Part shown: positions 16,974 through 23,700 of the stretch, piece after piece
How the letters are laid out: the number at the start of each line of letters is the position of its first letter
Position numbering within the stretch: position 1 is the stretch's first letter
Origin: CAYOHP01 sp964403795 [NCBI: uncultured bacterium]
GTDB taxonomy: Bacteria; Muiribacteriota; UBA6191; CAZXTJ01
Direction: 5' to 3'
Assembly: GCA_964403795.1 (NCBI GenBank)
Contig: CAYOHP010000090.1
Span: 1 to 27,681, forward strand
Length of the DNA: 27,681 nucleotides
Position numbers and translations under genes: made by a program
Notes under the pieces: generated by a model
Told to the model about the DNA's origin: nothing
Database searches by the model: none
What the model saw: the letters and a program-made list of their open reading frames with translations, nothing else

Positions 16974-19409
16974 GTGGAGGCCGGCAGCCTGGAGCGCCGC
17001 TTCCGGATCCAGGACGAGCTCGGGCGCGGCGGGACGGCCCTGGTGTTTCGGGCCCGCGACCTCGAGACCGGGATCGACGTGGCCGTGAAGGTCCCCCGCG
17101 GGGAACTGGACCGGGAGGCCGTGGCCCGCACCGACCGGGAAGCGCGGCTGGCCGCCGGCCTGCGCCACCCCGGCCTGGTCGCTCTGGTCGGCCTCTTCCG
17201 GGACCGGGGGGGCCGGCCGGCCCTGGTCTACGAGCTGGTGGAAGGCTCCGATCTCCGGACCCGCATGGGCCAGGGACCGATCGACCCCCTGGTCGCCCTG
17301 GGGTGGTTGGAGCAGCTGGGCGGGGCCCTCGACGCCCTCCACGGGCGAGGCCTGGTCCACCGGGACGTGAAGCCCGAGAACGTCCTCCTCGACCGCACCG
17401 GCCAGGTCCGCCTGGCGGACTTCGGACTCCTGCGCGGAGCCGAGGGAATGACCGTGACCGCCAACGGGATCGCCCTGGGGACCCTCGACTACATGGCGCC
17501 CGAGGTGATCCTGGGACACCGTCCCGGGGCCGCAGCCGACCGCTACGCCCTGGGGTGCCTCGCCTTCGAGCTGCTGACCGGGCGTACCCCGTTTCGCGGT
17601 TCGGCGGCCTCGATCCGGAGCGACCACCTGAACCGGAGTCCACCCTCGACCGGACTCGCCGACCGGGACCGGGTGCGACGGGTGGACCAGGTCCTGGCGC
17701 GCTCCCTGTCCAAGGAGCCCGAGGACCGGCACGAGTCTGCCGCGGGCTTCGTCCGGGCGCTGCGCTCGGCCTGGGATCCGGTACCGCGCCCGGGCCGGAA
17801 CGAGGGCACGCGACCGGTCCCGGAGGGGACCCAGATCCTGACCCTGATGTCCTCCCAGAAGCCGGGCGAGACCTCGATGGTGGCCTCCCCCATCCGGGGC
17901 CGGACCTCGGGCTTCCGACGGACCCACCTGCACCGGCTCGACCCGCGGGGCCGCCGGCCCCCGATCCGGATCGGGTTCGCCCTGGTGTTGGCCGCCCTGG
18001 TGGCGGGCATGGTGCTCGAGGATCGCCAGGCCGATCCGTCGCGGGCGGGGAGCATCACCGAACCGGCCGGGACCGAGCCCACCCGGCCCACGGAAGCGGC
18101 CCCGGCGCCGAGCCGAGAGCCTCGGATCGTGGTCGAACCCGGGGCTGCGGCCCCCATCGTCCTGGGACTGGCCGAGTCCTCCCCACCCTTCCCCCTTTCC
18201 GGTTCGCTGGTTCGCGCCGTGGACGCGGACCTGACGGCGGTCCGGGATGCCTTCGACCCGGATCCGGTCCGCTGGGGCGAGCAGGTCGCCGACCTTCCCC
18301 ATGTACGCACCGTCCTGTCCTGGCTGCGGGCCGGTGGTCGACCGGAGAGCGTGGATCGGGCGGTGCGCGCCGAGGTCCTGACCAGCGACGAGGCCTTCCT
18401 CCGATCCGGCATCTCCCCCCCGCTCTCCCCGTTCTTCGAGGCGAGTCCCGCCGACCTGCCGCGTCCGATGCCCGAGTTCATGCTGGAGATCGCCCGCCAG
18501 CTGGGGGTCGCCGACCGATTGCCCCGGGAAATCCGGGGATGGACCCGCACCTGCCTGGAGGCCCTGTCGCACGGCGGCAACCTGGCCCGGAGCCTGGAGG
18601 CCGAGGTCCGTTCCCGTCCCCATGGTCCCTACCCGGACGGGATCACCTCGCCCAACGTCCAGGTCCTCTTCCCGCTGACCGGGCTCCGCCTGCGGGACTT
18701 CCTGGGGGTGGCCTTCGTCTCCCGTGGCGATCGTCCCGCCCTTCGCCGTTGGCTCGAGGAGGCCGTCCGTCTGGTCCGGACCGGCCTCTACGCCGCGGCC
18801 CGTTCCCTCGCCGAGGAGGGCGAGACCGCCGAGGTCGTGGCCCTGCTGGCCCTGGGACCAGGATCCCCGGTGGCAGACCTCTTCCACGGGATCCTGGTCG
18901 GGACTCCACCCTCCCTGGTGTTCGGACCGCTGCCCTCGAGTCCCGCCGCCCGCTTCCTGGAAGCCCGCCTGCTCATCAGCCAGCGGCGCTCCGGGACCGC
19001 GGTCCCGGGTCTGGGGATCGATCGGGCCCGGACCGAGCTCTGGCTCTGGCCCCAGGCCCAGGCCGGGGTGGCCGAGGGATCGCTGGCCCGGCTCCGGCGG
19101 GGCCTCGCCCTCCACGGGGAGATCTCGGCGGCCCGTCTGCTCGGGGACTGCGAGCGGCTGACCCGACTGCAGAAGGCCTTCGTAGCCCTGGGGGAGGCGG
19201 TGCCCGACCTGCCGCGACGGCTGGCGGCCAGGGAACTGGCCCGGGCCATCCTGGGTCATCCCGGATGCCTGCGGCCTCCCCCGGAGGTGCTCTCGACCCT
19301 GATCCCGCTGGTCGACCCGGCCCCGGAAGTGGAACGCAGCGAGTTCACCCTCTCGACCCCCGAGAGCGAGGAACTGGGCCCTCGACTCATCGCCCTGGGC
19401 GGCCGCTGA
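16974..19409 (+). CDS. Membrane-anchored Ser/Thr protein kinase with large extracytoplasmic domain
   Basis: The 811-residue protein carries an intact Hanks-type kinase domain (residues ~8-265): G-loop LGRGGTALVF, Lys39 in VAVKV, catalytic HRDVKPEN (129-136), DFG (149-151), APE (175-177). A Ser/Thr-rich juxtamembrane stretch (~285-320) offers autophosphorylation sites. A transmembrane helix follows at ~331-349 (IRIGFALVLAALVAGMVLE) after a basic stop, then ~460 residues outside the cytoplasm that I cannot assign. Their rhythm (Leu/Arg/Ala-rich helices, for example WLEEAVRLVRTGLYAAARSLAEEG) suggests a helical-repeat solenoid. The start is GTG with a perfect GGAGG site (gaaggaggatcgGTG). It faces away from the FHA/sigma-54 activator gene with 70 bases between starts, so the two probably share control and act as sensor kinase and phospho-dependent activator. 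Confidence 0.92.
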   Translation: MEAGSLERRFRIQDELGRGGTALVFRARDLETGIDVAVKVPRGELDREAVARTDREARLAAGLRHPGLVALVGLFRDRGGRPALVYELVEGSDLRTRMGQGPIDPLVALGWLEQLGGALDALHGRGLVHRDVKPENVLLDRTGQVRLADFGLLRGAEGMTVTANGIALGTLDYMAPEVILGHRPGAAADRYALGCLAFELLTGRTPFRGSAASIRSDHLNRSPPSTGLADRDRVRRVDQVLARSLSKEPEDRHESAAGFVRALRSAWDPVPRPGRNEGTRPVPEGTQILTLMSSQKPGETSMVASPIRGRTSGFRRTHLHRLDPRGRRPPIRIGFALVLAALVAGMVLEDRQADPSRAGSITEPAGTEPTRPTEAAPAPSREPRIVVEPGAAAPIVLGLAESSPPFPLSGSLVRAVDADLTAVRDAFDPDPVRWGEQVADLPHVRTVLSWLRAGGRPESVDRAVRAEVLTSDEAFLRSGISPPLSPFFEASPADLPRPMPEFMLEIARQLGVADRLPREIRGWTRTCLEALSHGGNLARSLEAEVRSRPHGPYPDGITSPNVQVLFPLTGLRLRDFLGVAFVSRGDRPALRRWLEEAVRLVRTGLYAAARSLAEEGETAEVVALLALGPGSPVADLFHGILVGTPPSLVFGPLPSSPAARFLEARLLISQRRSGTAVPGLGIDRARTELWLWPQAQAGVAEGSLARLRRGLALHGEISAARLLGDCERLTRLQKAFVALGEAVPDLPRRLAARELARAILGHPGCLRPPPEVLSTLIPLVDPAPEVERSEFTLSTPESEELGPRLIALGGR

Positions 19410-19447
19410 GAGTCAGGTTGTCTCCCCGGCTGGCCTGGAACGTCCGC

Positions 19448-19502
19448 CTGACGCAGTCCTGACGCAGTCGTGACGCACTCGCGGTGCATCCGTGGTGCGT
19501 CC
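19448..19502 (+). repeat. Five tandem 11-bp repeats upstream of the -24/-12 promoter
   Basis: Units in register are CTGACGCAGTC, CTGACGCAGTC, GTGACGCACTC, GCGGTGCATCC and GTGGTGCGTCC, at 19448, 19459, 19470, 19481 and 19492. The first two are identical and later ones decay. An 11-base period places each copy on one face of the helix, as in PhoB/OmpR-type or other cooperative binding arrays. The array lies ~75-130 bases before the -24 element, the usual range for an enhancer of a sigma-54 activator. The binding protein is inferred. Confidence 0.65.
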
Positions 19503-19533
19503 GGATCCTGGCCCCGGACCCGGCCCGCCCCCT

Positions 19534-19552
19534 CGCATGCGCTCCGCATGCG
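19534..19552. promoter_or_regulatory. Paired CGCATGCG palindromes
   Basis: Two copies of the self-complementary octamer CGCATGCG (19534-19541 and 19545-19552) lie 11 bases apart around CTC. They sit between the tandem repeats and the -24/-12 promoter. The same octamer occurs at 6942-6949 before the comEC-like gene. As RNA the pair could fold into a hairpin that ends the kinase transcript. Confidence 0.45.
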
Positions 19553-19575
19553 GGTTCGCGGGCGACGGCCTGTGG

Positions 19576-19592
19576 CTGGCACGGCCCGTGCT
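19576..19592 (+). promoter_or_regulatory. Sigma-54 (-24/-12) promoter of the Gly-zipper lipoprotein gene
   Basis: CTGGCACGGCCCGTGCT matches the consensus (C/T)TGGCACG-R-N3-TTGC(A/T) at every fixed base except the first T of TTGC. The invariant GG (19578-19579) and GC (19590-19591) are separated by exactly ten bases. Start of transcription would be near 19603, giving a leader of about 88 bases before the ATG at 19691. Confidence 0.65.
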
Positions 19593-19690
19593 TTCCCAGG
19601 GACCGGAGACGATCCCCGGACCGAGCGGAACCCACAGGCGAGTCGCCAGGGTGGCCCGGGGCAAACACAGCAGGGCGAAGGAACGAACCG

Positions 19691-20128
19691 ATGGAAGCAG
19701 CGGAGACCCGACGGCGCCGAGGAGCCTGGAAGCGGCTGCTCCTCGCGGTGATGATGGTCTCGACCACGATGAACACCGGCTGCTTCGGCGGGGCACTGCT
19801 CGCCGGGCTCGGCCGGGTGCTCGGCGGCGTGGTCCGGGTGCTGGGCGCCGGCCTCGGTGCGGTGGCCCGGGGAGGAGCGGCCCTGATCGGCGGCGCCGCC
19901 CGAGGCGTGGGAGCCCTGGCCGGGGCGGCGGCCCAGGGCTTCAACGGTGCGGGTCGCTTCCCGATGGTAGCTCCCAACGGCTACGGATCCCAGCCGATGA
20001 TGCAGCCGGTGGGCCAGTACCCGCCGACCTACGTCCGGCCGATCACGATGCAGCCCTACATCCCCGACAATGCCGACCCGGCCACCGGGCAGAGCGAGGG
20101 AATGCCCTCGGGAGACCAAACCAGGTAG
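19691..20128 (+). CDS. Small Gly-zipper (lipo)protein under a sigma-54 promoter
   Basis: The 145-residue protein starts with a basic stretch (TRRRRGAWKR), then a hydrophobic signal (LLLAVMMVSTTMNTGC) with Cys31 as a possible, non-canonical lipid site. Residues ~33-85 are almost only Gly, Ala, Leu, Val and Arg with repeated G-x3-G spacing (GGALLAGLGRVLGGVVRVLG, then GAGLGAVARGGAALIGGAARG), a glycine-zipper pattern of membrane-inserting or oligomerising helices. The rest is Pro/Gln/Met-rich and probably disordered (QPMMQPVGQYPPTYVRP). I do not recognise the family. A GAAGGA site precedes the ATG. It forms a single-gene unit between a -24/-12 promoter and a strong terminator and converges on pspA. 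An envelope-stress role is inferred from that context. Confidence 0.72.
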   Translation: MEAAETRRRRGAWKRLLLAVMMVSTTMNTGCFGGALLAGLGRVLGGVVRVLGAGLGAVARGGAALIGGAARGVGALAGAAAQGFNGAGRFPMVAPNGYGSQPMMQPVGQYPPTYVRPITMQPYIPDNADPATGQSEGMPSGDQTR

Positions 20129-20247
20129 CGACCTACGACGACCAGCGAGGAGGAGCGGTGCCGAGAGGCGGGAGCACACCGCCCGGGTACCGGGAGAAAG
20201 ATCGACGACGAGGAGGAACGGAAGAGAGACCCACGACCCGAAACCAA

Positions 20248-20273
20248 CGTCCCGGGGCGGCTAGCCCGGGACG
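20248..20273. terminator. 9-bp stem-loop in the 3' region of the lipoprotein transcript
   Basis: CGTCCCGGG (20248-20256) and CCCGGGACG (20265-20273) pair perfectly around an 8-base loop. It lies 119 bases after the lipoprotein stop. With no T-run it is more likely a 3'-end stabilising or processing structure than a terminator on its own. Confidence 0.4.
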
Positions 20274-20300
20274 GATCCCATCCAACCGAGAACCATCCCG

Positions 20301-20387
20301 CGGCCGTCCGCGGGCGCTCTGGACCCGTGGCGAACCGAGCCCGGGGACCTTCCGATCCAGGGCGCCCGCGGGCGGTTGCTTTTGGTT
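20301..20387 (+). terminator. 23-bp stem-loop followed by a T-rich tract
   Basis: 20301-20323 pairs with 20356-20378 without a break: 19 Watson-Crick and 4 G-U pairs, with a 32-base loop. The core (20308-20323 with 20356-20371) is 16 pairs with one wobble. CTTTTGGTTT follows, the only such T-rich run in the area, which fits an intrinsic terminator for the lipoprotein transcript. A competing small hairpin (20297-20303 with 20308-20314) uses the same left arm. On the other strand it could also stop the pspA operon, whose last stop is at 20402. Confidence 0.7.
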
Positions 20388-20401
20388 TGGCGGAGGCGGG
20401 C

Positions 20402-21100
20402 CTAGCTGGTCTTCTCGGGGAGGAGGCCCTGGACCTCCTGCTGGAGGAGCAGGAGTTCGTCCTCGACGTCCTTGTCGAACTCGATCTCCTGGAGCTGGGC
20501 CTCGACATCCTTGCCGGCATCGGCCGAGAGTTCGAGCTTGACCTCGGACTCGAGGGCCATGTCGTCGATGTCCTGCTCGATCTTGTTGAAGGCCGCGAAG
20601 GCCTCGTTGTTGGGGGCCGCGGCCGTGGTGGAGGCGATCTTCGACTGGGTCTCCGCCATCTGCTTCTTGGCGAGCAGCACCTGCTTCTTGCGGCGGGCGT
20701 CCTGGATCTTCTTGTCCATCAGGTCGATGTTGGCCTTCAGCTTCTCGACCTGGGCCTTCTGCTGGATCACGGCCTTGTCGTACTGCTCGGCGACCTTCTC
20801 CTCGTCCTTCTTGCGGGAGAGCGCCTCGCGGGCCAGGTAGTCGTTGGAGGGGTCGTCGTCGGAGAGGATCGCCTTGGCCTTCTTGAGATAGCCCTCGGCC
20901 GAGTCCCGGTGCTTGGCCGCATCCCTCTCGAGCTTCTTCAGGTGGACGATGGCCTCGGCCAGGAAGCCCTTGGTGCGGGCGTGCTCGTCGGCCATGTCCT
21001 TGACGATCTGCTCGAGGGCGAGCTCCTTGTCCTCGACCGCGTCCAGGGCCGCGTTCACGTTGGTGCTGAAGATCCGCTTGATCCTTGCCCAGAAGCTCAT
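20402..21100 (-). CDS. pspA: PspA/IM30 (ESCRT-III-like) family protein
   Basis: The 232-residue protein is almost entirely alpha-helical and opens MSFWARIKRIFSTNVNAALDAVEDKELALEQIVKDMADE, the amphipathic helix 1 plus start of the coiled coil of PspA/VIPP1. Long charged helices follow (LKKLERDAAKHRDSAEGYLKKAK, then KVAEQYDKAVIQQKAQVEKLKANIDLMDKKIQDARRKKQVL). The C-terminal helices are acidic (FNKIEQDIDDMALESEVKLEL). The family binds stressed inner membrane through helix 1 and assembles rods or rings that preserve the membrane. Classical psp loci (pspF, pspBC) are absent. The ATG has a GGAGGAGG site. It is the last gene of a five-gene operon, 14 bases after the two-TM coiled-coil gene. A second PspA-like gene lies at 25706. 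Confidence 0.88.
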   Translation of the reverse strand: MSFWARIKRIFSTNVNAALDAVEDKELALEQIVKDMADEHARTKGFLAEAIVHLKKLERDAAKHRDSAEGYLKKAKAILSDDDPSNDYLAREALSRKKDEEKVAEQYDKAVIQQKAQVEKLKANIDLMDKKIQDARRKKQVLLAKKQMAETQSKIASTTAAAPNNEAFAAFNKIEQDIDDMALESEVKLELSADAGKDVEAQLQEIEFDKDVEDELLLLQQEVQGLLPEKTS

Positions 21101-21114
21101 GTCCCGTCCTCCTC

Positions 21115-21780
21115 CTAGGTTCCCTCGAGTTCGTCGAGGGTTTCCTTCAAGGTCCTGACCTCTCCGGAAAGGTCCTCGAGCTGCGCCACTACCCGGTCAC
21201 CGGGAAGGGCCCCCTGGCCGCCCCCCATCGTAGCCAGATCCCCCCGGATCGACTCCAGGGTGGCGACGATCCGGTCGACCCGGGACGCCACCCCGGCCGC
21301 GTCCTTCCCCTGCTTGGCGGCCGAGGCCCCCTGGGCGGCCAGGTCCAGGGCCTCGCCCAAGGCCTCCCGACAGGGAGCCTCCAGGGCCCGGATGCGGTGG
21401 TCGAGGACCGTCCCGGCGCCCGCCGAGAGCCGCTTCACGACCTCGCTCCCGGCTCTCTCCAGGCGCTCGACCCGCTCCGCCCACCCGGGAGGGAGCTTGC
21501 CCAGCTTCTTCATGACCTCGAGCCGGGCCAGGGCCTCCCCGGCACTCTCCTCCATCCCAGCGCCCTCCAGCACCTGGCGCTGGAACCCCGGATCGGCGAG
21601 TAGGGGCTGGGAGGTCTTCACCACCGCCAAGATGGTGAGGACGAAAGCCGCCAGGCCCGCCCAGGTTCCCAGGTAGATCGCCGCGCCCAGCATCACCGCC
21701 AGGCCCACGCAGAACGCCGTGAGAGGACCCGCCGAGAAGAAGGCGGCCACCTGCAGCTTGTACTTCTGGACCGGCGTCAA
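21115..21780 (-). CDS. Two-TM coiled-coil protein, putative PspA membrane partner
   Basis: The 221-residue protein has a short basic N-terminus, two close transmembrane helices (~17-37, GPLTAFCVGLAVMLGAAIYLG, and ~39-55, AGLAAFVLTILAVVKT), and a ~165-residue cytoplasmic part. That part is helical with coiled-coil character (ALARLEVMKKLGKLPPGWAERVERLERAGSEVVKRL, then VVAQLEDLSGEVRTLKETLDELEG). I do not recognise the family. Topology and position directly before pspA are what one expects of a membrane anchor or sensor for a PspA oligomer, as PspB/PspC or PspM are in other bacteria, but there is no sequence similarity I can see. The start is TTG, overlapping the upstream stop as TTGA, which implies translational coupling. 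Confidence 0.75.
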   Translation of the reverse strand: MTPVQKYKLQVAAFFSAGPLTAFCVGLAVMLGAAIYLGTWAGLAAFVLTILAVVKTSQPLLADPGFQRQVLEGAGMEESAGEALARLEVMKKLGKLPPGWAERVERLERAGSEVVKRLSAGAGTVLDHRIRALEAPCREALGEALDLAAQGASAAKQGKDAAGVASRVDRIVATLESIRGDLATMGGGQGALPGDRVVAQLEDLSGEVRTLKETLDELEGT

Positions 21781-22862
21781 GAGCCCGCCTCCCCCATGCG
21801 ATCGAGCAGGTCGTCGAGTTCCTCGACCTCGAGGAAATCGAGCGGGCAGACCTGGGGGGTCGAGGTGACGAAATGCTTGCCGCGGATCACCAGGAAGCGC
21901 TCGCCCCCCTTCTCCGCCAGGAAGAAGCTGTCCCCGAGGCCCTCGGCCCGGGCGTCGACCCGCACCGTGCCATCGATCACCAGCTTGACCTTCTGCTCCT
22001 TCTGGTAGAGGTCGCGGGCGGTGCGGGAGCTCTCCCGGGCCACCGCCGCGGCATCGGTCGAGGGCAGGAGGTCGGCGATCTTCACCATGCGGTCCTCGCC
22101 GAAGAGCTCGCGCCGGCGGGGCGGCGGCTTCTCGAAGTAGCCGGAGTAGCGCTCCTCGGCCTTGCGGTCCCGGGCATAGAGGGCGCGGGCGACCTCGGCC
22201 TGGAGCAGGGCCTCGGTGGTGGGGGGCGGCCGCACCGAGAACAGGCCCGGGAAGGGATCCGAGGCCGGACGGGCGTGGATCTTCAGCCGGTCGTGGCGCG
22301 GCCCGGTCTCGTCGACCATCGGGTAGAGGAGCGACCGGGCGGACTTCTTCGAGAGGATCCCCGGCACCTGGCTGAGCGACAGGCCCTCGTCGTGGTCCAT
22401 CCGGTAGGCCTCCTGGTAGGGCAGGAGGAAGAGCGCCACCAGTTCGGCGCCCTTGTCGGTCTCCTCGTCCACCACCCGGATCCGGCCCAGCATGGCGACC
22501 CCGGGAGCGATCCCGGAGAGCTCGGCCAGACGGCCCAGGAGATCCCGGCCCGCCTCTTCGAAGGAGGCCAGATCGGTGGCCATCAGCAGCTCCTGCTCGA
22601 GGAGCTGGCGGTCCTGTTCGCCCTTCTTGTTCTCGACGAAGTCGTAGGCCTTGCAGGGGCTCGAGGCCCCGGTGTCGGTACGGCGCCCCAGGGCCTCCAC
22701 GATCAGGCCGTCGAGGAAGTCGGCGAAGCCCTCGTCGCTCTGCGGGAAGCCCTCGGACCGGTCGAGGATCTCCGGCTCCAGACCCTTCTCCGGCTCGTCG
22801 GGATCCTTGTACCCGAGCTTCGCCACCACGAGGTACACCGGGCTCCAGTCGACATCGGCCAT
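21777..22862 (-). CDS. Conserved-looking protein of unknown function in the pspA operon
   Basis: The 361-residue soluble protein begins MADVDWSPVYLVVAKLGYKDPDEPEKG. It lacks a signal peptide or TM segment and has a mixed alpha/beta pattern. Visible landmarks are KAYDFVENKKGEQDRQLLEQELLMATDLASFEEAGRDLL, then MLGRIRVVDEETDKGAELVALFLLPY. Next come SLSQVPGILSKKSARSLLYP and a Pro/Arg loop (GYFEKPPPRRRELFG). The C-terminal beta part is RFLVIRGKHFVTSTPQ, ending in an acidic helix. The middle recalls nucleoid-associated NA37/YejK proteins only loosely, and I would not assign it. The ATG has a GGAGG site inside the end of the MEMO-like gene, 4 bases away. The stop overlaps the next gene. Its place between MEMO and pspA suggests a soluble partner of the membrane pair downstream. 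Confidence 0.72.
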   Translation of the reverse strand: MADVDWSPVYLVVAKLGYKDPDEPEKGLEPEILDRSEGFPQSDEGFADFLDGLIVEALGRRTDTGASSPCKAYDFVENKKGEQDRQLLEQELLMATDLASFEEAGRDLLGRLAELSGIAPGVAMLGRIRVVDEETDKGAELVALFLLPYQEAYRMDHDEGLSLSQVPGILSKKSARSLLYPMVDETGPRHDRLKIHARPASDPFPGLFSVRPPPTTEALLQAEVARALYARDRKAEERYSGYFEKPPPRRRELFGEDRMVKIADLLPSTDAAAVARESSRTARDLYQKEQKVKLVIDGTVRVDARAEGLGDSFFLAEKGGERFLVIRGKHFVTSTPQVCPLDFLEVEELDDLLDRMGEAGS

Positions 22863-22866
22863 CGCG

Positions 22867-23700
22867 CTATGCCTCCGGGCGCCCCTCGCGGGTCGCCGCC
22901 AGTACGAGCCCCGGTCCCTCGGACGCGGTGCCGGTCCAACCCAGCGCCAGCACCTCGAGATCGAGCCCCAGGGCCCGGGCCGCTCCGGCCAGGACCAGGA
23001 CCGCACCGGCCCCGCATGCCGCGGGGTCGTCCCGAAGCTCCCCGGCGAGCCGTTCCGGATCCCCCGCCTCCAGGGCTTCGAGGATCCGCATGCCGGCCCC
23101 CGGGGCGCTGGCCGGGCCATGATAATGGTCGAGGTCGGTGGTAGCCAGGAGCACGCGTCCCGGCCCCTCCAGGAGCCATGTCCCGAGCCGCATGCCGAGC
23201 TCCAGGAGCGGATCCGCCTCCATGGTCGTCGCCACCAGCATGGGAAGGAGGCGAGCCGCGGGCCCCACCATGCGAAGCCAGGGGGCCAGGACCTCGAGGC
23301 AGTGCTCCCGGGCGTGGGCCCCGGGATCGAGGGTGAAGCCTGCGAGGGCTTCGGGACTCCCGGCGCCGGCGACCGGCGACCCGGCCCAGGATCCGATCTC
23401 CATCTCCCCGAGCGGCGTCGCCCATCGGGAGACGGCCTCCCCGAGGACGAACCCGGGTCCCGGGGGCGGGTCGTGGACCGGCCCCACCAGGGCGGCGGCC
23501 TCGAACCCTGCCGGCAGCCGGGCGAGCCCCGCGGCCAGTAGCGGGGCGGCGGCCTCGAATCCGGCATGGGGAAGGAGGAGCAGGCGGCTCGGCGGCAGGG
23601 CGAGCCCCCGATAGGCCTCGAGATGGGCCTGGATCCGGGATGCGAGCTCTTCGGGATCCGCCGGGTACAGCCTCCCGGCGAAACGGGACGGACGGATCAA
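22867..23700 (-). CDS. MEMO1-family protein (AmmeMemoRadiSam system protein B-like)
   Basis: The 277-residue protein opens MIRPSRFAGRLYPADPEELASRI, the typical MEMO N-terminus. Putative metal or active-site residues are His45 (LLPHAGF), His76 (LVGPVHDPP) and the Cys of DDPAACGAGAVLV. Other family marks are AREHCLEVLAPWLRMVG and ATTDLDHYHG. Human MEMO1 binds copper/iron; bacterial members usually sit beside AMMECR1 and a radical-SAM protein. Neither companion is here, so this is an orphan. Several motifs are diverged (VH for the usual NHH, HCLEV for HSLEV). The start is TTG, overlapping the ruvA stop as TTGA; the next gene begins 4 bases after its stop. Function in this operon is unknown. Confidence 0.8.
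   Translation of the reverse strand: MIRPSRFAGRLYPADPEELASRIQAHLEAYRGLALPPSRLLLLPHAGFEAAAPLLAAGLARLPAGFEAAALVGPVHDPPPGPGFVLGEAVSRWATPLGEMEIGSWAGSPVAGAGSPEALAGFTLDPGAHAREHCLEVLAPWLRMVGPAARLLPMLVATTMEADPLLELGMRLGTWLLEGPGRVLLATTDLDHYHGPASAPGAGMRILEALEAGDPERLAGELRDDPAACGAGAVLVLAGAARALGLDLEVLALGWTGTASEGPGLVLAATREGRPEA

Noticed and set aside
15350-19462. Very long open frames overlapping real genes, e.g. + 15350-19462, + 10473-13628, - 10957-13446, - 16287-19259
   Set aside because: They are Arg/Gly/Pro-rich, have no recognisable motif, and lie in other frames or on the other strand of genes with clear families. GC-rich codon use keeps shadow frames open.
20363-20374. The palindrome CGCCCGCGGGCG as a stand-alone terminator
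   Set aside because: Alone it would leave a cramped loop. It is better read as the right arm of the 23-bp stem 20301-20378.
20129-20401. A small gene in the pspA/lipoprotein gap
   Set aside because: Short frames here lack ribosome sites and have low-complexity products. The region is dominated by stem-loops.
21950-21985. Second -24/-12-like match (TGGCAC on the minus strand near 21975)
   Set aside because: GC is not found ten bases after GG and it lies within a coding region, so it fails the core requirement.
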